6,473 nucleotides of DNA from CAYMKE01 sp964345135. Its GTDB lineage: Bacteria; Bacteroidota; Bacteroidia; Bacteroidales; JBBRXJ01. The stretch covers positions 1 to 6,473 of the forward strand of contig CAYFQI010000172.1 in assembly GCA_964345135.1 (NCBI GenBank). Direction: 5' to 3'. Positions 1 through 5,404 of the stretch are shown piece by piece; within the stretch, counting starts at the first letter, position 1, and each line of letters opens with the position of its first letter. The position numbers and the translations under genes were made by a program. A model generated the notes under the pieces. It was not told the origin of the DNA, did not search any database, and worked only from the letters and a program-made list of their open reading frames with translations.

Positions 1-27
1 ATTGGGTTAATTGGGTTTATCTGGTTT
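1..27. repeat. Degenerate tandem 9-mer at window edge
   Basis: Three adjacent 9-base units are visible: ATTGGGTTA (1-9), ATTGGGTTT (10-18) and ATCTGGTTT (19-27). The array touches the window edge, so its true length cannot be seen. It lies in non-coding DNA downstream of the GH127-type gene. In one minus-strand frame it reads as a repeated Asn-Pro-Ile pattern, but no gene can be supported there. It may be a simple-sequence tract or the edge of a larger repeat. Confidence 0.4.
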
Positions 28-33
28 TTTGCT

Positions 34-57
34 TTATCCGGCAGCTCAGCGTAGAAG
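34..57 (-). repeat. Degenerate dispersed motif, copy B
   Basis: On the minus strand this stretch holds TTCTACGCTGAGC followed, after TGC, by CGGATAA. A similar arrangement, TTCTATGCTCAGC then GGATAAA, lies between the URO-D-like and GH2 genes at 4307-4325. In one minus frame both copies read Phe-Tyr-Ala followed by Gln or Glu. That could mean they are worn fragments of a common coding or mobile sequence. The rest of 1-243 contains only a 6-bp hairpin at 78-98, the inverted repeat at 177-208 and no supportable gene. Confidence 0.3.
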
Positions 58-176
58 AACCTTTTATAATCATGCGCATCCCGATTAAAATACGGGATAA
101 ATAGTATGTCAAAGAATTAGTCATGGCTCAGTTCATATATTTATAAGTTTAGTCTTTTAATGTGAGTTTTTGTATG

Positions 177-208
177 TGTTATCCGTAGCGAGGTCGCTAC
201 GGATAACA
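177..208. repeat. 15-bp perfect inverted repeat downstream of GH127-type gene
   Basis: The arm TGTTATCCGTAGCGA (177-191) is the exact reverse complement of TCGCTACGGATAACA (194-208), with only GG between them. As RNA it would fold into a 14-bp stem with a 4-nt loop, starting about 36 nt after the GH127-type stop codon. Neither strand has a T-run beside the stem, so it is not a canonical intrinsic terminator. It may still stop or protect the 3' end of the mRNA. Its GC-rich arms, unlike the AT-rich surroundings, also suggest a REP-like dispersed palindrome. Which role applies cannot be decided from this window. Confidence 0.85.
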
Positions 209-243
209 ACTGTCCGGCGTAATTTGGATATTCTACGCTAAAA

Positions 244-2229
244 TTATTGGCCTTGTTTTATTATATTTCTTTGTTCTAAGGCGTGCCTTTTTTTCATATC
301 CGGGAAGATGGTTAACCGTAAAAACGTGGTTCCCAGTGGCACCAATGTAATTTGTTTTTCTTCTGTGATTTCTAAAGTGCTGGGTAATATTGGAGTATAC
401 CGGTCTTTAAATAAATCCCAGTTGTAGACTTCATAAGCAGGCACCTTTAATTTGATTGGTGTTGTTTCCATGATCCATGGATTCTCAGGCATTGGATCAT
501 GGATGATTTCAACCTTAGAATTCAATTCCGGTTGTGCAAGGTCAAGGGCATACTGCCAGGTTGTGTCCGGTTGCATTTCCCATGAAGTAAATATGGATGA
601 TGACTTATCATCTTCCAGCTTAGTACGTTTTGCCTTAATGGGCATTGAATACACGATCGGGCCCCGTTCAACAGCAACTCCGTTATATGGCAGTGTGGCA
701 AGATACAAATCCATTGGCAGGGATAATTTTATAATATCATTGGGTTTAAATTCACGTTCTATCGTCGCAAATGTCCCCGGTTCAAGGTCTTGTTTTATTT
801 CCTGCCCGTTAATGAATATTCGTGCTTTTTTACACCATCCCGGGATTCTAAAATGAAAAGGAAAGGTTGTTTTTTGATCAGATTTGATCTCAAATAAAAT
901 TTCTTCTGAAAACGGGTAATTCGTTTTTTGTTGGATGGTGACTTCGTGTTGGCCTTTTCCTACTGTTGTTGTCAAAGTACTGGGGCCATAAAGTGCAGCA
1001 GTAATGCCTTTGTCAGCATCTTTTAACCACATCCGTGAGCAGTAATTGGGAGCTATCCTATTGAGATTACCAGTACAACATTCGGGAGTGTGTGCTGCCA
1101 GGTAAGCCTGACTACCTTTTCTTCTTTGATTGAACCAATCATGTGCACAATCCCAATGAGAGCTTCTCAAATCTGCAATAAACTGGTTGGGGGCAGAGTA
1201 ATACTGGTGTGAAGTAAAATCTTTACTAACAGCACCAAACCCGGCATTATAAAATGCCCGTTCGAGCTTATCTCCCCATTTAGCATCGCCGGTAATCATG
1301 AGCATGTAGCCTGTACTCCAGATAAAATCACTAATGTCACATGTTTCATGAGCCATGTGAGGAAGTTTTCCCTGCAATTGTTCTACAGAACTTTGAATCC
1401 CGTCAATAAGCATGTGATACCTGTCTATTTTCCGGTATGCATTTATTGATGCCTCAAGGTATTTATCTTCCCCGGTATAAGCATATAGGATGGCCGGGAT
1501 TTTAATGTTTTCTAAATAGGTAACCCCATGGTCATGAGGAATGGTATCAGATAACATCCTGGACAATGTGATGTGTTCTTCCTGCTCAAAATTTTTAAAA
1601 ATTTTAACAGCCAAATCAAGCATTTCTTTATTGCCGGTCTTACCATAAAGCCAGCATAAGATTTCGATGTTGAAATAATTTCTGAAACCTGTTAGATATT
1701 GATCTGCTGTGGCGTTGTAATGTTTTACCATAGCATCCAAAATTGCTTGATCTTTCGTTGCCATATACTTGGCCATGACTGCCCTGAAAAACACGACATG
1801 GGCCCATTTGTCGTCTGTAAAGTGTTTAGGGCCCAGTTCACCGGTTTCCCGGGGATTGTCAAAAACATACCGAATCTGGTCGTCTGCTTTATTGATCAAC
1901 TCGTTGTCGCCTAAAAAATATCCGCAACGGGCTGCCCCGTCAATCCAGTAGGCGGTTTGCTCATAGGGCCACCAAAACGGGTTTCCTTCAGGAAGGACTT
2001 TGATTTTTACTTTCCACATACCAGTATTGAATGGATACCCTACACTGTCTATATGACCCGTGTACCCATGTTTTTGTATGGTAAACCAATTTTGCAACCA
2101 CCCGGCAGGTGAAATATCGGTTATGTCATACTCATCATAAGCAGCATAACGTGTGACACTGTTTTCTGCTTTTATTCCCAGTATTATTAATAAAAATAAT
2201 AGGGCAATTGAAATAAAATGTTTTTTCAT
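244..2229 (-). CDS. Exported DUF1680/GH127-type glycoside hydrolase
   Basis: Probable retaining glycosidase of the cysteine-nucleophile superfamily (Glyco_hydro_127, formerly DUF1680), whose characterised members include beta-L-arabinofuranosidases. The 661-residue product opens with a Sec signal peptide: Lys2-Lys3, a hydrophobic stretch at 5-18, and probable cleavage after Ala21. The (alpha/alpha)6-barrel part runs to about residue 400. It shows the Zn/cysteine active site: Glu295 and Cys297 in HETC, and Cys384-Cys385 in ECCTGN. By family alignment Cys384 is the nucleophile and Glu283, 12 residues before Glu295, is the likely acid/base. Beta-sandwich hallmarks RIPGW (461-465) and VERGPIVYS (520-528) follow. 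Length is normal and nothing looks broken. There is no lipobox, so a periplasmic location is most likely. The exact sugar specificity cannot be assigned, because the superfamily also covers related families such as GH146 and other substrates. It is separated from the GH2 gene by a terminator, so it probably has its own promoter. Confidence 0.92.
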   Translation of the reverse strand: MKKHFISIALLFLLIILGIKAENSVTRYAAYDEYDITDISPAGWLQNWFTIQKHGYTGHIDSVGYPFNTGMWKVKIKVLPEGNPFWWPYEQTAYWIDGAARCGYFLGDNELINKADDQIRYVFDNPRETGELGPKHFTDDKWAHVVFFRAVMAKYMATKDQAILDAMVKHYNATADQYLTGFRNYFNIEILCWLYGKTGNKEMLDLAVKIFKNFEQEEHITLSRMLSDTIPHDHGVTYLENIKIPAILYAYTGEDKYLEASINAYRKIDRYHMLIDGIQSSVEQLQGKLPHMAHETCDISDFIWSTGYMLMITGDAKWGDKLERAFYNAGFGAVSKDFTSHQYYSAPNQFIADLRSSHWDCAHDWFNQRRKGSQAYLAAHTPECCTGNLNRIAPNYCSRMWLKDADKGITAALYGPSTLTTTVGKGQHEVTIQQKTNYPFSEEILFEIKSDQKTTFPFHFRIPGWCKKARIFINGQEIKQDLEPGTFATIEREFKPNDIIKLSLPMDLYLATLPYNGVAVERGPIVYSMPIKAKRTKLEDDKSSSIFTSWEMQPDTTWQYALDLAQPELNSKVEIIHDPMPENPWIMETTPIKLKVPAYEVYNWDLFKDRYTPILPSTLEITEEKQITLVPLGTTFLRLTIFPDMKKRHALEQRNIIKQGQ

Positions 2230-2277
2230 TGATGTTAGTTTTAGTAGTTTGTTTAGTTAGTGTTTAAAATTCAACTT

Positions 2278-2285
2278 TAAAGATA
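2278..2285 (-). promoter_or_regulatory. Candidate Bacteroidota -7 box for GH127-type gene
   Basis: On the minus strand the sequence TATCTTTA matches seven of the eight positions of the Bacteroidota -7 element TAnnTTTG, about 50 bp before the GH127-type ATG. No clear TTTG -33 element sits at the expected spacing; an A/T tract at 2287-2297 lies there instead. The strong terminator upstream makes a promoter in this gap likely, but this exact site is a weak assignment. Confidence 0.3.
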
Positions 2286-2301
2286 CAAAAAAAAAATATT
2301 G

Positions 2302-2331
2302 TGATGATTATAAATAATGATGACCTGATGA
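2302..2331. promoter_or_regulatory. TGATGA direct repeats upstream of GH127-type gene
   Basis: TGATGA occurs three times in 30 bases, at 2302-2307, 2318-2323 and 2326-2331. Between the first two is a small palindrome, ATTAT-AA-ATAAT (2307-2318). The cluster sits just upstream of the candidate -7 box, where an activator or repressor could bind. In such AT-rich DNA it may be chance, and no binding protein can be named. Confidence 0.22.
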
Positions 2332-2352
2332 TAATACTTAAACACTGCACAT

Positions 2353-2404
2353 AAAAAAGGGAGAGATATATGAATATGTCCATTCTATATCTCTCCCCAT
2401 TTTT
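2353..2404 (-). terminator. Strong intrinsic terminator after GH2 gene (bidirectional)
   Basis: GGGAGAGATATA (2359-2370) and TATATCTCTCCC (2386-2397) are a perfect 12-bp inverted repeat. Four more pairs, GAAT (2372-2375) with ATTC (2382-2385), extend the stem past a one-base bulge and leave a 6-nt loop. Read on the minus strand, the stem is followed by six U residues (2358-2353). On the plus strand it is followed by a run of five T (2400-2404). This marks the end of the regulator/URO-D/GH2 transcript and separates it from the GH127-type gene. Confidence 0.9.
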
Positions 2405-2428
2405 CTTAACGCTTGAAATGTCCATTCC

Positions 2429-2509
2429 TTAATGAACAATCAACGTGTTTCTGCATATTTTATCATTATATGATATTTCAATCAAATAGTACCCTTTTTT
2501 GATTATTTG
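2429..2509 (-). pseudogene. Possible 3' remnant of a T9SS cargo gene (C-terminal sorting-domain tail)
   Basis: Immediately after the GH2 stop, in a different frame, 26 codons are open and end at a TAA (2431-2429). The peptide contains Lys-GYYLIEIS, then YNDKICR, then NTLIVH at the very end. This matches the last strands of type A type IX secretion C-terminal domains, which follow a Gly-x-Tyr-x-(hydrophobic) pattern and finish near the terminus with a short Leu-Ile-Val-type strand. There is no start codon, and the rest of the roughly 70-80-residue domain is absent. A TGA at 2512-2510 closes the frame upstream. The terminator begins 25 nt after its stop, as expected for a genuine old gene end. 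Chance similarity of so short a peptide remains possible. Confidence 0.45.
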
Positions 2510-4302
2510 TCATCTTCTTGTTTCTTTTTCCTGTAATAATCCTGTAAAAGATAAAATGCTTGTTTCTTTTCTCCCCGGTCAGAAATCAGTCCCTTTCTTA
2601 AAAAATTATCCTGTATAAAGGGAAATACACGTTGAGGCGAATAAAAATCAACCAATATCCATGGAGAAACACCTCTGAGTTGTGGTATTCTGTTAAACAT
2701 TTCAATGGTTTCGCGGTAATAATATGCCTGGTATTCTTCACTCCAGCGGGTCAATGAATCGCCGTGGAAACCCTGCAATGCTCCGGCGCCTGTTTCGCTG
2801 AATATGAAAGGCTTGTTGAATTCAATTTTCCAGGTAATATCATCTTTTATTTGAGGAAGTCCCTGGTACCATCCATAATATTCATTTACACTAATGATAT
2901 CTGATAATTTTCCCAATTCGTCATCTACCACTTTGGTTTGGTTATCAGATTTTTTCTTGTTGGTTAGCAATGCAGCACTAATCAACCGGGTATCATCCAT
3001 TTTTTTGGTATGCCTGATTAAATTCGTGAGGAATGTATTTCGTGCTTCATTATCACCGGTTTCATTTGCTACTGACCAAATAATGGTGCTGGCACGGTTT
3101 TTATCACGTGTTACCATTTCAGTAGCCATTTTCTTTGCCAGTTTATATGTGGAGTCATTATCCCAATCAATAGCCCAAAAGACCGGAAGCTCTTCCCAAA
3201 CCAGCATGCCTATTTCATCAGCATAACGGAGGATGTATTCATTATGAGGGTAATGAGCAAGCCGTACAAAATTACAATTGAGTTCTTTAGCCCACTTCAA
3301 CAATATTTCAGCATCTTCTTCAGACCATGCCCTTCCTTCACGCATAGGGCTTTCTTCATGTATAGAAATGCCTCGTAAAAAGATGGGTTTTCCATTTAAC
3401 AGGATGTCTGTTCCTTTTGTTTCAATGGTTCTGAATCCAATTTTTTCATGGACTTTATCAGATTCACTTTCAATATAAACATCATAGAGCTTTGGATTGG
3501 TTACATCCCACCGTTCAATATCATTGGATTGTATGCTAAACTCAAGCCTGCCATTAGCATCGGTTTTTCCGGTATATATTTTTTCAAGCTCAGGAATGGA
3601 TATGTTTACTTCTTGTTTTACATCATTTCCTTCCAATTGTACATACCCTTTTATTGTTGAGGGGTTGTTGTTATCTAACTGTACAAAATAATCACGAACA
3701 AAGGTATTGTTTAATTCAACAATAAAAACATCCCGGGTAATTCCACCATAATTCCACCAGCCGGTTCGCAGTGAGGGGACCCCTGAAATATCCCTCACGT
3801 TATCAGCCAACACGACCAAAGAATTTTCTTCTTTCCAAATGCTGTCATGAACCTCCACGTTAAAAGGAGTAAAACCGCCTGTATGCTTTCCAAGCAAAAT
3901 ATCATTCAGATAGACTTCGGCATAATAGTTTACAGCCCCAAAATATAAAAACATGCGACTGTCATCTGATGATGGAGAAAATGTAAAATCTTTCTGGTAC
4001 CATATATGTCCTTCATAATAAAAGAGGTTTTCACGCTGTGTATTCCAGTCGCCAGGGACATAAAGCCAATCAGATGTCGGGAAGTTATATTCATGTATAT
4101 CCCATTTTTCTATGGGAACCATGTCGCGTTCATACCCACGGCTTTCCCTGTTTACATCTGTGAGATAACGCCATTTCCCGTTTAATTTAGTGACATTTCT
4201 GTCGCGAATGTTAATGATCAGATTTTCATGCTGAGAAAATCCGTTTGTCCCCAAAAAGAGGACTGTCAGAATTGTTAAAAAGATTTTTTTCATTTTTTTC
4301 AT
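2503..4302 (-). CDS. Exported GH2 glycosidase, beta-glucuronidase-like architecture
   Basis: Retaining exo-beta-glycosidase of family GH2; 599 residues, close to the length of E. coli beta-glucuronidase. A signal peptide covers about 1-23 (Lys-rich start, hydrophobic 8-18, NGFSQ cleavage region), with no lipobox, so periplasmic export is expected. The N-terminal sugar-binding jelly roll (about 35-195) includes GGFTPF (142-147) and WWNYGGITR (182-190). An Ig-like domain (about 200-291) follows, then a TIM barrel from about 295. Catalytic residues are visible: Glu414 acid/base in NETG and Glu503 nucleophile in FSETGAG. NEYYGWY (473-479) is the glucuronidase-type loop. The Asn-x-Lys pair that grips the uronate carboxylate in true glucuronidases appears as Leu568-Arg-Lys570. 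A neutral sugar such as beta-galactoside is therefore at least as likely as glucuronide. Two in-frame starts lie 9 bases apart (4302 and 4293); the upstream one is chosen, and either leaves an intact signal peptide. It begins 70 nt after the URO-D-like gene with no terminator between them. Confidence 0.93.
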   Translation of the reverse strand: MKKMKKIFLTILTVLFLGTNGFSQHENLIINIRDRNVTKLNGKWRYLTDVNRESRGYERDMVPIEKWDIHEYNFPTSDWLYVPGDWNTQRENLFYYEGHIWYQKDFTFSPSSDDSRMFLYFGAVNYYAEVYLNDILLGKHTGGFTPFNVEVHDSIWKEENSLVVLADNVRDISGVPSLRTGWWNYGGITRDVFIVELNNTFVRDYFVQLDNNNPSTIKGYVQLEGNDVKQEVNISIPELEKIYTGKTDANGRLEFSIQSNDIERWDVTNPKLYDVYIESESDKVHEKIGFRTIETKGTDILLNGKPIFLRGISIHEESPMREGRAWSEEDAEILLKWAKELNCNFVRLAHYPHNEYILRYADEIGMLVWEELPVFWAIDWDNDSTYKLAKKMATEMVTRDKNRASTIIWSVANETGDNEARNTFLTNLIRHTKKMDDTRLISAALLTNKKKSDNQTKVVDDELGKLSDIISVNEYYGWYQGLPQIKDDITWKIEFNKPFIFSETGAGALQGFHGDSLTRWSEEYQAYYYRETIEMFNRIPQLRGVSPWILVDFYSPQRVFPFIQDNFLRKGLISDRGEKKQAFYLLQDYYRKKKQEDDK

Positions 4303-4306
4303 TTTT

Positions 4307-4325
4307 TTATCCGCTGAGCATAGAA
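4307..4325 (-). repeat. Degenerate dispersed motif, copy A
   Basis: This is the partner of the motif at 34-57. On the minus strand it reads TTCTATGCTCAGC followed by GGATAA, lying in the 70-nt gap between the URO-D-like stop and the GH2 ATG. Compared with copy B it has two mismatches over the 13-base core and lacks four bases before GGATAAA. It occupies the GH2 leader, so it could affect GH2 translation, or it may simply be a worn repeat. Confidence 0.3.
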
Positions 4326-4372
4326 TGATTCTTAAATATTACATTGAGCCACTCGTGCCTGAACATCGCGGG

Positions 4373-5404
4373 TTATTTATAATTTTTCACTGTATTAACA
4401 AATTCATGTATGTTTTCAGAAGATACATCAGGCGGCATGCCTCCTCCACATGAAAAAATAATATGTTTTGTATCATGAAGTGAAGATAATAAATCTTCTG
4501 CACTTTTCTTCACCTCTTCAGGAGAACCTTTTGCCAAAACATCTCGTGGGGGTATATTCCCCAGCATGGTGACGTTGTTATTTGTCAACTCTTTCAATTC
4601 ATTCAATGAAGAATCAAAAGCCATGTTAAATAAGTTTACGCCCATTTCCGGGAGAAATTTAATAGAAGATTTATAATCGGCATCATTATGGAGAAATTTA
4701 ACACTCATATCGGTATCGAAAAGCCTTTTAAAGTACGGAAGTCCAAATGTTTTAAAATCATCTTCCCCAATGAACCCGATGATATCATCCAGCAGCAGCA
4801 TTCCGTCAATTTCCGGGAATGTTTTTCGCTGCAAGGCATGCCATTCCTCTAAATAAGTAGTGATGATATCCATTAACTTCAGGATTTTTTCCGGGGCTTC
4901 CAATAATTGAATCATAAAATTCGTCATTCCCATTAAAAATGAAGCGATATTTAATGGCCCTCTTGACACAGAGAATTTTATATTGTACCCTGCCTTTTCA
5001 ATGTTTTTCCTATTTAGTTTTAACCTGTTCAGTAAAAACGGTGTCAGTCCGTGTTTAGAAGGGTCAGGTACCTTCAGTTTATCAATGTCCTCTATGTTTT
5101 CAATGACTTCGTATGCATGAGGAAAATCATTGATCGGGAAAGAACATTTTGCTCCGAAAGATGCTGGTTCACTACACATGCCGTATTCTGACCAAAAACC
5201 CGGTAAAAACATAGTATCCGGGAATGTATCCAGGGCCTTAAGATTTGCATTTAGCCATAATTCATCGTTAGTATAATAATCAAGAATATTGATGCCATAC
5301 CAGCCGGGAAGCCAGGGGCTGTCAATAATAAATCCGGATGGAAGTGGAGAAACTGTTTCCCCGTTGATGACTTTTAATAATATGTCCCATTGTTTTTCAT
5401 TCAT
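4373..5404 (-). CDS. URO-D/MtaA-superfamily protein, putative methyltransferase-like
   Basis: Cytosolic 343-residue protein of the uroporphyrinogen decarboxylase superfamily (PF01208). It is closer to the corrinoid/CoM methyltransferase-like branch than to heme HemE, judged by motifs and context. Seen: SRGPLNIASFLMG (147-159); a DD-containing loop at 206-216; FLHNDAD with His239 and Asp241; LGNIPP (281-286); and SCGGGMPP (318-325) with Cys319. In MtaA-type enzymes zinc is held by His-x-Cys and a distant Cys. Here the first Cys is replaced by Asp241, so the metal site, if present, would be His/Asp/Cys. There is no signal peptide or membrane segment, and the length is normal. The ATG overlaps the regulator's TGA in an ATGA, which fixes the start and implies translational coupling. 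The reaction is unknown. With exported glycosidases as neighbours, a role in handling a methylated sugar or its methyl group is plausible but unproven. No corrinoid protein or reactivase is in the window. Confidence 0.88.
   Translation of the reverse strand: MNEKQWDILLKVINGETVSPLPSGFIIDSPWLPGWYGINILDYYTNDELWLNANLKALDTFPDTMFLPGFWSEYGMCSEPASFGAKCSFPINDFPHAYEVIENIEDIDKLKVPDPSKHGLTPFLLNRLKLNRKNIEKAGYNIKFSVSRGPLNIASFLMGMTNFMIQLLEAPEKILKLMDIITTYLEEWHALQRKTFPEIDGMLLLDDIIGFIGEDDFKTFGLPYFKRLFDTDMSVKFLHNDADYKSSIKFLPEMGVNLFNMAFDSSLNELKELTNNNVTMLGNIPPRDVLAKGSPEEVKKSAEDLLSSLHDTKHIIFSCGGGMPPDVSSENIHEFVNTVKNYK
5401..5404 (-). other. ATGA start/stop overlap between regulator and URO-D-like gene
   Basis: The minus-strand ATGA contains the start codon of the URO-D-like gene (5404-5402) and the TGA of the LacI-family gene (5403-5401). 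No Shine-Dalgarno-like sequence precedes it, so ribosome re-initiation after the regulator is the likely way the second gene is translated. This ties the two products together in amount and timing. Confidence 0.9.

Noticed and set aside
78..98. ATCCCG / CGGGAT hairpin with 9-nt loop
   Set aside because: A 6-bp stem without a T-run is too weak to call a terminator, and such pairs are expected by chance.
1..117. Open minus frame reading ...YFNRDAHDYKRFFYAEL... to the window edge
   Set aside because: It has no start codon, is cut off by the edge and matches no family I recognise. It overlaps the tandem 9-mer and the dispersed motif, so it is better treated as repeat-derived.
452..856. 134-codon plus-strand open frame inside the GH127-type gene
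   Set aside because: It lies wholly antisense to a gene with clear family motifs and has no recognisable domain; it is a shadow frame. The same holds for the other short plus-strand frames at 1699-1951, 2894-3691, 5840-6022 and 6059-6253.
2503..2520. GH2 continuing by programmed frameshift into the T9SS-like tail
   Set aside because: The GH2 ends at a natural position after the barrel, the slippery A-run lies after its stop codon, and most of the sorting domain is missing.
4307..4372. In-frame extension of the URO-D-like protein past its TAA: 21 open codons, including an ATG at 4366 (MFRHEWLNV...)
   Set aside because: The protein already ends at the normal family length, the extension resembles no known domain, and 21 codons are too few to support a gene or stop-codon read-through.
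4373..5404. Heme-pathway uroporphyrinogen decarboxylase (hemE)
   Set aside because: The HND and SCGGG motifs and the glycosidase/LacI context fit the methyltransferase-like branch, and no other heme genes are nearby.
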